Positions 46,401 to 58,407 of a stretch of 64,000 nt of DNA are shown in pieces. A program made the position numbers and the translations under genes. Numbering within the stretch: the stretch's first letter is position 1; every line of letters starts with the position of its first letter. Origin of the DNA: Scortum barcoo (lineage: Eukaryota; Chordata; Actinopteri; Centrarchiformes; Terapontidae); assembly GCA_023238725.1 (NCBI GenBank), contig CM041546.1, positions 23,444,085 through 23,508,084 on the forward strand. The letters run 5' to 3'. Below the pieces are notes generated by a model, which saw only the letters and a list, made by a program, of their open reading frames with translations, ran no database searches and was not told the DNA's origin.

Positions 46401-48411
46401 CTCAGTATTTCACCACATATTTAGCACTACATACAAACACAACTACAAAAAATACATTGTGTACATTGTTAAGACATTGTGAACACAAAAAGATTTGCTG
46501 AATCATTGTGAATGTTTGCTAATGTAAATTGTATATAACATTGCTTATGAAGTGATATGCACAAGTGCTCTTCATAGAACCCCATCATCCTGTCCTTGGG
46601 TGTATATGGACATCCTTCTGTGAGACCCAGATAATATGGGTGTATGTTAAAGATGGGAAGAAAAAGTTTTTCTTTGACCTTCTTCCAGAAGTGTTTGGAA
46701 TCGTAATGCAGGGAAAGATTTATTGTGTGACACTCTGCCAAACTCAAAATGAGCCTCCTGCTTTGCACATAAAGCACTGATGAAGCAGTTATTCTTATTT
46801 TTACATAATGAATTACAGGAAGGTAATAGAATAAGAGGGCTGTCTCTCCTCCGCATTACTGCAGAATTATTAAGCTGTTGCTTTTACCATTTTTACAACA
46901 CAGCTAGTAGCATTCTACCTGAAAATCCATTTCAGTGATTTTACCCCATAATAACCTCTATGTGTCCTGATGGTGTTCCAGAAGCATAATCAACTACAAG
47001 CACAGCACCAGCCGCTGACTATTAGGGCTGAGGAGGTGAACAACGCAATACAGGAAATTGGGCCTTAATAGGCAAAAACATGTGAGACGGCCCGCAGTGA
47101 TATAGATATAAGAAAAAGATGGAATCAGTGGGGAAGATTCTGAGTATGTGCTATAATACATCGTAACAATTAGTTTCCTGTTCCCCTGGGTGCAGCCTTT
47201 AGACTCCAGCCTGATTCCTCTTGTGTCCTACTTTTCTCTCTCTGACCCACTATTTCGATATATAACAAAAAATAACATGTTCTCAGCAGATATGTCTTTC
47301 ACTTCTTAGAGAAGACAAGATTCAATAATATTTGATGGGTTGATACACTGACACACTACTGGGTAACTGTATGGATACACACTGTGCATACAGTGTGTGT
47401 ACATGTTGCGCAGCTATTATGAAATTATCCAGCATTTTCTGACCACAAGTATAACCCCAAGGTCACTGTCTTTGTTGATAAACTCAAAACTTTACAAAGT
47501 GTTAAATGTTCTCTCAATAAATGAGGGAGTATATATGCCACCTACACCTCACCGTGCCCAGAATAGCCAAATGTATACAGAAGAGATAACAATGCACTGG
47601 CTGCCCCACTCTGTTTCTCACCTACACCAGATACTGACGTAGTTTTGGACCTCCAAAGACACACTGTTTTGTATGTGGTAAAATAGCTGAACTTTGAGCT
47701 TTCAGCCGAGGTAATTTATCTTCTGAGTTGAGTTGGGTGCCTATCTCAGCAGCTCCTCCGCAAGCTGAGGCTGCTAATTAATCTCCTTGGGGGCCGGAGC
47801 AGACATGCTGCTCTCAGGATGATGCATGAAAGGAACACAGGTTCGAGGCTGAGGGACACCAGTGCCCCACTGCTTTCTCCCGATCCCTCTACTGACATTA
47901 CTTATTCTCTAATTCCCCCCTAACTGATATTTGTATCTCCCGATCATTATATTCCTTCTCTGTCTTTTTCCTCACTTTCTCATTGCACCTTCTCTTCTCT
48001 TGTTCATTTCTTCCACCAGCTCTACAATATCTCTTCCTTTCTGACTCTAATTTTCTTTCTCCACTTTTATTACAACAAATCTCCAGAGGACTCATGGGTG
48101 TTAATCAGTCTGAGCTCTCAGATGAGCCATCTCTGCAGTGACCTAAATATGTGTGGTTACACTGTAGGAGTGTTATTGCTTTTATAAGTTTCCATTTCTA
48201 TTAATGGATCCACTGCAATGTACAAAGAATACGTCATGATGGTCAGTAGTAAGGCCAGTAACCTACATGCACTTAGAAAAATAGAAAATCCTTGTGATAA
48301 TAGTTCCTACATGTTATTGCTCAGTAGTGGTCCTGTCACATTCTTATGTTAAAAGTGCACTAGGGAGACACAAGTGTTGCTTGGTGCAACTGTCTAGCTG
48401 ATTGGTGGATG

Positions 48412-48447
48412 TTTTTTTTTGTTTGTTTGTTTGTTTGTTTGTTTTTT
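48412..48447. repeat. (TTTG)n microsatellite
   Basis: A poly-T run followed by about six GTTT units and more T, ending shortly before the perfect hairpin at 48477-48511. Confidence 0.95.
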
Positions 48448-48476
48448 AACAAATTCTTCCACTGTTTTCAATGGAT

Positions 48477-48511
48477 TTAATGACTTGGCACTGTATGAGC
48501 CAAGTCATTAA
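48477..48511. repeat. perfect 13-nt-arm hairpin
   Basis: Arms ttaatgacttggc (48477-48489) and gccaagtcattaa (48499-48511) are exact reverse complements around a 9-nt loop. Function is unknown. It is too short for a typical pre-miRNA stem. Confidence 0.9.
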
Positions 48512-50991
48512 TGGCATTTCACCTGAATGCATCATGAATTCTTCCCAAATAGTGATATTAATGCTCAAACTCACATTGCTGAAATTTACAATTTACAAGT
48601 CTAATGATTAACTCTGAAAGCCCACTGTATTATGTGACTGCACCTGTATACTCTGTACAGTAAGAAGAGAATTGCTGGCAAGAGTGGCTCTAGTTCTGCT
48701 GCAGGAGAGTTTCTGTTTCTATTGTCACTGTGCATTATGTCACCATTTAGCCCTAGACAATGTTGGGCTGTATTATTTTCTCATGTGTATGGATTAGTAT
48801 CTTGAGCCTTGCAGTTAACTGAAGGTGATGTTAGGTAAAACGAGAGCTGGATTTTTACACATTTCTGTGATATTGGTCTCTTTATATACTTTGCTCTGCA
48901 CAGAAGTGAAGATTTTTTTAAAGTAAGTATTACTATCTATACTATCTATATCTGAATTTATCCTATTGAAATTGTGGTATTAGAATCCCTGATGACTTTA
49001 TGTTTATTCACCAGCTGTGACGTGAATATCAGAGTTGGCGGACTAAATAAATTGTTTTCATACTGACAGCAGCACACTGTGTCTCTCCCAGCAGACAGTG
49101 TACTTTGTGTTAACCAAGAAATTAACCAATGTTCTTGTTTTGATTTTGTTTTTTCTATGTTGTGGTAATTATGCTGCAGCATAATTTATCTATGATCCAG
49201 GGAAAACATACAGATTGACTTAAACCCTGCGTGTACACGTAGCCCATGTGAATGGAGTTACAAATCTCTGGTCTTTGCTGATGTTGTTGTTATTACTTCC
49301 CACTTCACAAAAAAACAGGTTTTATACTGTTGCTGTTGAAATAGGAAGCATACTTAACTGGCTGACTCTTGAACAGCTAGGAGCACACAACATCATCTTT
49401 ACAATGTTTTTTCTATAATTTTTTGGCATTATGTGAAAATGTATGATCCTAGTTTTCTATCAGATATTCCATTTTAGACAAACCATACAAATTCACTCTA
49501 TAGAAACACATATATTTATTACAATGACACGAAGGATAAAGCTTTTTACTGTCACCTTTTGAGCTTAGAATTAGTTTGATTCTAAAAATATACATTTTTG
49601 GGTGAAATATGAATAGAATATAATCTCTCTCTCTCTCTCTCTCCATGAGCTCAGCTTAAAAGCTGTTGATTCATGCTCTAAACCCTGCCATGCTCCACCA
49701 GCTGTTCAGTATTTTTTGCCTGCAGAGTGGCTCGTGCTCCACAGCCATATGTCTCCTTTGTCTGAGTCTGAGGCTTGGACACACAGACACACTTGTATAG
49801 TCACGTCCCTCATTTGAGTACATTGCATTCTTGCCTGCCTTCTGAACTGGACTAAAATTGAACTTCCACCCTGCATTTTTAGGTTTTTAAGTGCTGCTAA
49901 AAATATGACTTCCTCTCATGATTGATTTTGTCTTTAAATGGTGACAGTATCACTCTGTAGCTGTCAGCCAAAGAGGAAGCACAATGAGACATGCATTTGG
50001 AAAAATACTGTGGTCGGTTCAGTCATGGCGCGTGAGCGTGATGTTTCTACTCTTCAAAGGAATGTTTAAAAACATGCTTACTTCCTCTTTCAGTGTGAGA
50101 AGCATTCATTCTGTGGTTCTTGCTGCAATTTTCACATGCAAGAGATGCATATATACATCTATATATCTATATATCACATTAGTGTGTGACTGTATGGCAG
50201 AAAAATCAGCTGGAGATCAGCACTTTCTGCTAGGATGTTTCATCTAAATATATAAGGCTTGGTACTATTTTAGATCCCCTTTCCTTCTCTCGTTAGCTCT
50301 CCCTCTGATACACTTCCAGTGTTTGCACCACTGAGTGGAGGGAGGCAGCCAGGGGACGGACTGTTCCAACTACACCTTCTGCATTTCACATTTCCCCTTA
50401 CCTCACACCTTCCACTGAAGGTGTGAACCTTTTCAGTGAAGGTGTGAAGTGAATGGTGGGACACAGAGTGTGTACATGTTTGGGTGTGAAGTCTTTGGTT
50501 ATAGCCTATGGAACATGAGCTGTTGCATCATTAGGAATTATTCACAAAGAATTAGCTCAGAACTTTAAAGCTTTATGGAGATTTTCAACCTCTCTGTTTT
50601 GCTTTACAGTTTTACTCGTTAACCTTCATACACAGCACTTTCCAATCAATAGTCGGATAGCCGATGCTGCTTTTTCAGTCCCAAGCTGCATACAGACAAG
50701 TTGGCAACTAGCCAGTGAAGACAGTGGGACATCTGCTAAAAACCCTGATATTTTAAATGGTATTGGTTTCTGGAATTAGTGGAGACCACAACTTAAATAG
50801 TGAATTATAGACTTAATTCTTCAGATGAACACAAGCATGATACCTAATTAATGTTAATGTTGCTTTGTTTGTGTTTGGTTTGTAAGGAGGATAACTGATA
50901 ACATTAAGATAAAGTGGTAATATGTCAAGATTGTGTGTCTCACATTTTTGGCCTAAAATCTATGACTGCAGCTGTAATGTGCCATAAAATG

Positions 50992-51222
50992 AGATTAGAG
51001 CAGTGGTGTGGGTGGCTCAGTCGGTAGAGCATGCGCACACATGTACAAGGCCATGGCCCCAACTGCAGTGGACCTCGGTTTGATTCCTGGCTAGGGTCCA
51101 TTTGCTGCATGTTTTCCCCCACACTCTCTCTCTCTCTCTCTCTTTCTCTGTCTGCCCTGTCCATAATAATAATAATGAAGGGTTGAAACCACCCAAAAAA
51201 ATAATTAAAAAGATTAGAGCAG
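50992..51222 (+). mobile_element. tRNA-derived SINE with target-site duplication
   Basis: The element body (51004-51210) begins with a tRNA-like head carrying an A-box-like tggctcagtcgg and a B-box-like ggtttgattcc, then a TC microsatellite, a short body with (AAT)n and an A-rich tail. An exact 12-nt direct repeat, agattagagcag, flanks it at 50992-51003 and 51211-51222, which is the target-site duplication. The head resembles a SINE type widespread in percomorph fishes. The intact duplication suggests a fairly recent insertion. Confidence 0.93.
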
Positions 51223-51882
51223 AGATGTGAGCACATGATGCCATACCTTATTTTGTTTTGCAAGCTATTTCCTTTCATATTGCACATCATATTTAAACTT
51301 AACACAGCAGGGGAAACTGTGCTTCTACACTGTAGGACTGGCTTGCATCAATGTAAGCAGGAGGGAATGTAAACTGAGAGAAGAGAGCATGTTTGCCTAC
51401 CTTCGCGCATGTACTGGTGTGTGCGCTTCTAGGTGCAGATATGTGTGTGTGTTTGCCTACATCTGTGCATGTGAGTGCCAGGGTTAGAGCCCTCCATTAA
51501 GATGTGTTTACGGTTTGTAGGGCCCAAGGTGCTCTCTGACGCTTGCCCAGCATCATCAATCAGAAAGACTTCCGAAGTCTTCCGCCTGTAATCCCTGCTG
51601 CCTGCCAGACGGACCTCACATATGACTTCTGGGATATTATGCTCTGTAGTTGTTATTGTAGAATTGGTGAGATCCTCCAGATTCCTGCCTTGTGAGGTGC
51701 TTGAGATTTCCAGTTGTACGGTCGCCGTCATGTCTGTTTGTCACAGTTTGGAGTGAAACCAGATATGTTGCACCGTGTGTTTTACCGTTAAACTGTACCA
51801 GTCATGCTGTTGTGAAATCAGAACATACCCCCTTTGCCTTAATTGGACATTCCCCATCAGTTTAAAAAAAAAGAGAAGAAAA

Positions 51883-51947
51883 ATCAATCAAGAATCTTTA
51901 TTGTCATCATGTTTTCACATAACGAAATTAAGATTGGTGACTTCCAG
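51883..51947 (-). repeat. short retroelement 3'-end fragment
   Basis: On the minus strand the text ends in aatttcgttatgtg...gacaataaagattcttgatt, the kind of terminus (AATAAA-type signal followed by short GATT-like repeats) found in many dispersed teleost retroelements. Only about 65 nt are recognisable. Family not assigned. Confidence 0.45.
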
Positions 51948-53959
51948 CTTTAAACATAAATATTATGTAAAAATATGTAATATGTACATATACAGGCAGG
52001 AGGGAATGTAAACTGAAGACCATTTGATAGTGATTTATTAATTTTATGAAACCATCATGTATCTTTCCAATAACCTCCTGTGAAACATTCTGCCTTGGTG
52101 ACACATTTTCTATAAAGAGGTGTCTAAAGTATAGTAGTACTGGATTCTTGCTTTTTTCAGGCATAATATTGAACATGTTTGAAAGGCTAATAAGGCTTTT
52201 ATTTTGTTAATAGTGTTGAGCATTTTCTGTCAAATTAAAGTTTCCTTGTAGCTTTCTATGTGAGGTACAAACACTATTTTCAGAATCTTTGAAAACACAT
52301 CCATGTGCTGTATAGAACAGATTTGCAAACATTGCAATTAACCTTTTTTTCAGGTGTCTGTTGTAGTGGGTGTATGACAGTGAAAAATGTGAAGATGCCT
52401 TTGTCTCTCTTCGCGTCATGGGTGGATGGGTAAGAATAAACTGTGCCAAAGGTGCGAAAGTTGAAACAAGCAGCACGTGTTGTCAGAGTGAATGCCTTTC
52501 GCTGTCGCCACATGCACAGTGACGCATTAACCGTGACTTAGACAGAGGGAGACAAACTGTCATTTTCTTGTGTGTTTTGGCCAAGCAGTTGCATTAACCA
52601 CCTTTTCCTGAAAAACAGTTATCGGAAAAAGACACGAAAAAAGATCATAACTGCTCCTTTATATGAGCTCTTTCTGAGTTTTTTTCATGTTAATTCATAT
52701 AATGATACACATTTTTAGGTTAATGTCATCTAAGGAGTTAGCAGGAGCCCTAAATGATATCCTTTCATAAAGACAAACTCTTAGAGGTCCCATTAAAAAT
52801 GACTCAACTGATTGTACTGTAAGTGTGTGTGTTTGTCCAATTTTCCACTAGCCGTCAATGTCAAGTGTTGTTTTTGGCTGCGCTGACCTAGATGAAACCT
52901 GCAAATGGATACCGTGCATTAAGAGGCTTCTTCGTAGAAGTAGGTTGCAGTGTCTCTTAGTGTGGAACTTTTGCCTCAACTATTACACTACAGGGAGCTT
53001 GCTATATTTATGATGGTGCAGAGAAGGTCCTTAATTGTCCTGTGCTGTGCCTATTCTGCCAAATATATTTTCAGAACAAAAGCACCACAGTTGGTTCTCT
53101 GGCAATGTGTCAAAGCAGCAAAGTTTCACATCATTTTTTACCAAGCTGCAGCAGTGACACAGAGCAGAGAGGCTGGAGTTTAGTTTACAGCCATACATTT
53201 GCTTCATGTGTTACCCATTACACACCATGCCAGGGGTAGATTTATCAGTATTTCAAGGACCACCTGTGAAGAAGTCTTTTCTCTTAGCACTGTTGTGTCT
53301 TCCTGCTCTGAACTGTTTAAACTAGGCTGGCCTTGGGTGTCCACAAATGGTAGAAATAAACTGAAAAAAGCTTCATGTTTTGGTAAGTTTGACCCTAATT
53401 CAAACAAAGAGCTCGTCTGAATGTTTGAAATTATGGTTAGTGATTGATCAAGGGAAAGTGAATTTCTCGTAACACAACATAGCTGTGTCATAGAGGCTGT
53501 GGAAGGAAGATAGATGAAGTTTTCAGGGTCAGCACGTGAATATGATTATCCACTTGATTTTTATGAACTATGGAACCAGCCAGCAAAAGCAAAGTGTGAA
53601 TTCCTCTCATCACAACACAGCTGTGGCGTGGTAGTTATGGATGGGAGAAAAATAAAGAAGCAGAGTTTGGCACGTGAACTTTAAATGATCGCTGTGTGGC
53701 TGAGGGGTTGTTGGCAGACCTAATGACAGCTTGTTTTCACTGGCGTCTGTGGATGAGACGGGGAGAGGGAGGGATGGTGGGACACGAGATGGACAGAAAA
53801 GGAAAGTAGCAGTGATGAATAGTACAAAAGACAGAAAATGGCAAGCTGAGAGAAAAAAAAGAGAAAGCAAATAATAAAAGAAGAGGTTAAAAAATTGGTG
53901 AGAAACGGACTGGGGAGGGGGGCTCAGTATCTCTGGGTAGAGCTTGTTCACCCGCAGAG

Positions 53960-54328
53960 CCAGCCGAGGTGCGCCTGAGCAGCCTGGCCCTCTGATTGGT
54001 GGAGCGCAATGCAGCTCTCTCCCCTCCCCCCGTGAAGAAAGAGGTGCAGCAGGAACGTCAGACCCAGACAGCACAGGACTCAGCTACTGGAGCAACGTAT
54101 TTCTGACGCTCTCCCTAAGATGCAGTTTACAGAACATCCAGGGACAGACTAGATGATAGAACCTCCTGATCTCCTACAGCATCGAGTCTTCTACAGCTTA
54201 GGAATCTATCAAAGTGATTAGATCTGAGTTGATTTTTAAACTGTTGCCATTAAGATCAGCTAGAGAAGGCAAAGCTGAAGTCTAGTGCATTTTATTCACC
54301 GCATTGAGAAGGACGGCTGCTGGTCACC
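53960..54328 (+). promoter_or_regulatory. rims2: probable RIM2-gamma promoter and 5'UTR
   Basis: This GC-richer stretch precedes a separate ATG exon. It contains an inverted CCAAT box (ATTGG at 53995-53999) and no evident TATA box. RIM2-gamma is known to use its own internal promoter in mammals, and position and downstream coding support the same here. The exact start site cannot be fixed from sequence. Confidence 0.6.
54009..54221 (+). promoter_or_regulatory. three short uORFs before RIM2-gamma ATG
   Basis: Short frames with ATG starts lie at 54009-54035 (8 codons), 54120-54152 (10 codons) and 54153-54221 (22 codons). The second and third abut with no gap. All end before the main ATG at 54329. 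They would dampen gamma translation if the transcript starts upstream of them. Confidence 0.5.
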
Positions 54329-54470
54329 ATGGGCAGGCAGGGCCACGATACCTCTGCTGCTCCTGGGATGCGTATCCAGCGATCCCAAAGCAAGATGAGT
54401 CTGTCTGCATCGTTTGAAGCGCTGGCTGTCTATTTCCCCTGCATGAACTCCTTCGATGAGGAGGACGGAG
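54329..54470 (+). CDS. rims2: RIM2-gamma-specific first coding exon
   Basis: The ATG at 54329 sits in a perfect Kozak-type context (caccATGg). The exon encodes 47 residues, including RSQSKMSLSASFEALAVYFP and CMNSFDEEDG, and ends at a phase-1 donor (gag/gtaaga). It joins in frame to EAGGKKLRS at 57167. The S-L-S-A-S-F-E-A-L-A-x-Y-F-P-C-M-N-S signature is shared with RIM4-gamma and mammalian RIM2-gamma N-termini as I recall them. The resulting protein has only the linker end and C2B, with no zinc finger, PDZ or C2A. Confidence 0.93.
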
Positions 54471-57166
54471 GTAAGATGACATCCGGGGAAATGTCACAGC
54501 AGCGGCTGTAGACTAGGGGGGGTGTAGCGCTGTTTAAACTGGGGGGTGGCAGAGAGGGAGGAGATGGATTTAGGATTAGTGGGAAGATGCAGTGGTTTTG
54601 ATTGTATGGAGAACTGGGGCAGGTTGTTAGAGGTAATTAGCTTAATCAGGATGACAGTGTAGTTCAGTTATAATAATATGATGCTTGAGCTGTGTATGCT
54701 TTGGTAATATTATGAATTGAAAGTTCATGCACATACTGCTTGTGTTGGTGGTAGATGGTTGGTTATAGGAACCTGCTTACTGACATTTTCTACTTATGGT
54801 CTAACCAGTTCAGTTTCTTCACCACTTCCATTTTTCAACAAAGGATGAAATTATTGGAATGAATCATTATTTAGTGTCTTGTGGGTGGTAGTGTTTATTT
54901 GGCTTATGAGTACAGTGTCCACTACAGGTCTATGACTGTCGCTTCAGATTTCTGAAATAGTAGTGATGACGCCCACTGTATGTGTTTATATTTATGTCTT
55001 GCTAGATGCTCTCATCGGTTCCTGTTACAGTGGCAGGGGATTTATTTACAGAGAAATAATGGTGGTTCATGAATTTACAGTGAAGACGATTTACTCTTTT
55101 ATACCTTTTAGTTATGATATCTCTAGATATTCAGCTACGGCTTCACACACAGTTCTTCTAACGCTTCCACTGTCATTGTCTTCTCCTGTCTGGAAAGACT
55201 GAGATTTGAGGGCAGTGACCTTGTTTGTCTAACTTCTAGGCCATCGCTGCTTCATACTTGCCCAATACTTTACAGAAGTGCAGTCAAAGTCTCCAATCAG
55301 TGTAGCTGATGCTCCCATCTTTGACACATTTGCCTCATCTTTCATTGCATTAAATGCAGTTTTTTATGTACTTTCATCTGTAGAAACATGTGTAATATAC
55401 TTGTATGGGAATATAACTTCAGAGTTAATCTATTACAGTATGCAGTTAGTGGAATTTTGTTATTGGTGGCTGCAACTCATGTAGCATTACTACTTATTTT
55501 GGTATATTATTTAGTTTAGTTATTATTATACCCATTATTATTTTATACCCATTCGTTGACATTATGAGCATAGTGAGGGCTGCAGTATAAATGCGAACAT
55601 AATAAATCTCATGAGCAGGGAAACAGATTTTCCTAGCTTGAAAATGCCGTGTTTTCAGTGTTGATTGATAACATCCGACTGCCCGCTAATTGGCAGAGGA
55701 GATCTATGAGCCGCTGTTTGCTGCAGACGTCAGAGACGACCTCTGTGGCTTCATCTCCTATTTGTAATATGAAAAGAGCAGGAAGAGGAGGCGTAAGCCA
55801 GCTGAATAACTGAGATTTGAAGACTGAAAGGCTTCATGTGTGTTTATGCCTGTGCGAGATAGGACTCAGGATCATCTCTCTTCTCTTCAGCTCCTCCTCT
55901 GATGAGACAAGGAAGGAGGGAGGACAGAGAGTGAAGACAGCAGGCGACACAAAGGGCTCCATGATGTTACTGCATTAGGGATGTAGTAGTCTAGTTGTGA
56001 TTCATCCGTACACACTGAGGAATCATTACGTGAAAATAACATAAGGTCTATGGATAGCCGATTGCTCGTCATCACTTTGCACCAGGGGTTTGCAAACAGT
56101 GAACTGACAGTAACTCAGTGTTATTAGTTTCGTCTGGCTTTGCAGCGATTATTATCTGACCTCTGGGAAATAACATGATGCCCCAAATTTGCATTAATCG
56201 GATTACAGATAATAAAAAAAAGAAATTCCATAACTACAACATTTAGTAAGGCTCGCATGAATAGTCTTTGACTGTTACCATACAAGATTACGTCTTTAAA
56301 CTTAGAGATTATACATACAGTTCAGGTGTTAACATACCAGTTTAACAGAGTCAAGTTAAGTATCTAATACAAACAGTGTGTAGTGTAAAGGGTCTGATTT
56401 TATTTGAAGTTGCTGCCTGTCTTTACCATACACTATGATGACTCTGCTCAGAATGAATGAGAATTTGTCCTTTATCAATGGGATATAAAATAAAAACGTT
56501 GTGACGCTGTTTGTTTATGTGTATATGTTATCCGTGTGCTGGTTCCCACATGTGTGTCTAGTGATAGAGCAGTCATACTTTTGCGTAGATATGTTTACGG
56601 CTGCCACAGGCACAGCCACGTGGCCACACACAGCAGGCTGTCAGGGAAGCTGCGTGGAGATGAGCAGGACTAATGGGGGGAGTCAGCTGTCATCTTGGAT
56701 CAGCCAGGATGGGGGGGGCAGATGCTGGATGTTCATAGGTGGAGCATAGTCTCACTTCAGCTCCCACAAGACCCCCGTAGGCAGTGGACCAGAGGAGGGC
56801 TGTACATGTTGTTCTGTTCAAGAGATACACAAAGAGCAGTTATTCTGTGGAGCTTGTTGAATTAGTGACGGTGTTTGATTGTCATAGAGAAATTGCTTTT
56901 ATCCATCCCAGAATAGGATATACTTATACCTTGGTATATAGATTCATTTTCATTCACACAGTCATCTTTGTGTTTTATTTTCGCTCTCTAATCATTTTTC
57001 CATGAGGCAATGAAAGCACGGGCATGTATATTAGTAACAATCCCAGTGAATGCAACTCGCTGTATGAGTCAGAAAGTGATTTAATGTCACGGATTGACAG
57101 TCTCTATCGCTCTCTCTCTCTCTCTCCTCTCTCCTTCTCTCTTTGCGTGTGTCAATCTGTCTGCAG
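54471..57166 (+). other. intron after the gamma exon
   Basis: About 2.7 kb, AT-rich, with a GC-richer patch near 55670-55800 and a G run at 56710-56718. A long (TC)n stretch at 57108-57145 forms part of the acceptor tract for 57167. Confidence 0.75.
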
Positions 57167-57308
57167 AAGCGGGAGGTAAGAAGTTACGCAGCACGATCCA
57201 GAGGAGTACAGAGACGGGCCTGGCGGTGGAGATGAGGAGCAGGATGACTCGGCAAGCCAGCCGGGAGTCCACGGACGGGAGCATGAACAGCTACAGCTCC
57301 GAGGGAAA
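57167..57308 (+). CDS. rims2: rims2 common exon (GGKKLRSTIQRSTETG)
   Basis: The acceptor is aatctgtctgcag and the donor is aa/gtaagg. The exon is 142 nt, phase 1 to 2. It encodes AGGKKLRSTIQRSTETGLAV, then EMRSRMTRQASRESTDGSMN and SYSSEG. It is the first exon shared by long and gamma forms, and can be reached from 22921, 43473 or 54470, all phase 1. The first codon reads Lys or Glu depending on the upstream exon. Confidence 0.97.
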
Positions 57309-57466
57309 GTAAGGACTCAGGAACTCACATTCTCCAAAAGCTCCCACAGACGTCTTTTACTGGAAGCAGTTTGTACACGCACAGCTCATATTGGGTTTCT
57401 CTTTTCTTGACATTTTGTCTGTATCTTTCATCTTTGTAGCAATCAATGTGTCTTTCTCTTTTTCAG

Positions 57467-57579
57467 TCTCATCTTCCCCGGTGTGAGGCTCTCTTCAGAC
57501 GCCCAGTTCAGTGACTTCTTGGATGGTCTTGGTCCCGCCCAGCTAGTTGGACGACAGACGTTGGCCACTCCCTCAATGG
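57467..57579 (+). CDS. rims2: rims2 exon before C2B
   Basis: The acceptor is ctctttttcag and the donor is atgg/gtgaga. The exon is 113 nt, phase 2 to 1. It encodes LIFPGVRLSSDAQFSDFLDG and then LGPAQLVGRQTLATPSM, conserved across RIM1 to RIM4 directly before C2B. Confidence 0.97.
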
Positions 57580-57837
57580 GTGAGAACAACAAGCCCCTTA
57601 ATCAATACATAGATTTACATATGTATATAGTTTTCTGCACCTAGACTTGAAAATGTGAGTGAAACAAGGTTAATCATCTAGTAAATTACACGAGTTTATG
57701 CCTTGTATAAAATTTGTTTCTCTCTCTTTCTCTCTCTATATACTATCTATTTATACGTTAATACTGATAAATATACTGAAAAACGTTAGGTCAGACCGTG
57801 CTAAAAGTGGGCTTTTTCTGTCTTTTTTGTTATTTAG

Positions 57838-57939
57838 GTGATATTCAAATCGGTATGGTGGAAAAGAAAGGAGCACTGGAAGTGGAGGTCATCAGAGCCC
57901 GTGGCCTTGTGGGAAAACCAGGTTCCAAGGCACTGCCAG
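57838..57939 (+). CDS. rims2: rims2 C2B exon 1
   Basis: The acceptor is gttatttag and the donor is ccag/gtaatt. The exon is 102 nt, phase 1 to 1. It encodes DIQIGMVEKKGALEVEVIRA then RGLVGKPGSKALP, the first strands and loop 1 of C2B. Loop 1 has no Asp cluster, so this domain should not bind calcium. Confidence 0.97.
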
Positions 57940-58149
57940 GTAATTTAGGCTCTCACACTGTCGTTATCATATCCTATTAAAATGCCACTTAACTGTCAGA
58001 CACTTACGTGTGTAACTCCTTACTCATAAATTCAACATACATTGGTGAAGAAAAAAGGTGAAAGAGCATCCTTCTTTTGGGCTCTGGGATAAGAATGCTG
58101 TCACTTTTCTCACCTCTCCTCTTTCTTCCTCCCCCTCCTCTCTTTTCAG

Positions 58150-58289
58150 CACCATATGTAAAGGTCTACCTTTTGGAGAACGGAGTCTGCATAGCCAAAA
58201 AGAAAACAAAAGTAGCAAGAAAAACCTTGGATCCTCTTTACCAGCAGCAACTGCCGTTTGAGGAGAGTCCGGGAGGGAAGGTCTTACAG
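58150..58289 (+). CDS. rims2: rims2 C2B exon 2
   Basis: The acceptor is cctctcttttcag and the donor is cag/gtaaga. The exon is 140 nt, phase 1 to 0. It encodes PYVKVYLLENGVCIAKKKTK then VARKTLDPLYQQQLPFEESP and GGKVLQ. The polybasic K-K-K-T-K-V-A-R-K strand is the PIP2- and membrane-binding surface of RIM C2B. Confidence 0.97.
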
Positions 58290-58407
58290 GTAAGAAATGT
58301 CTCACAGTAATTAAAGCAGAAATTTACTAACAACTTCATTTCTCACTCTTTAAACTTGAGTCCAGACACCTTTGGGTTAATTTCTCTTCCTGCGTTCTTC
58401 CCTGCAG

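Larger units (their letters stand above)
43474..54328 (+). other. 10.8-kb intron holding SINE and gamma promoter
   Basis: Contains a (TTTG)n run, a 13-nt-arm hairpin (48477-48511), a (TC)n run at 49623-49643, a tRNA-derived SINE, a short transposon-end fragment and, near its 3' end, the promoter and first exon of the gamma transcript. Otherwise AT-rich. No further exon was recognised. Confidence 0.75.

Noticed and set aside
51004..51078. Functional tRNA gene
   Set aside because: A-box- and B-box-like motifs are present, but the cloverleaf is not intact and the unit continues into a SINE body with a tail and target duplications.
56630..56750. Possible phase-1 exon (CQGSCVEMSRTNGG...)
   Set aside because: The acceptor lacks a pyrimidine tract, the sequence is G-run rich, and nothing resembles RIM.
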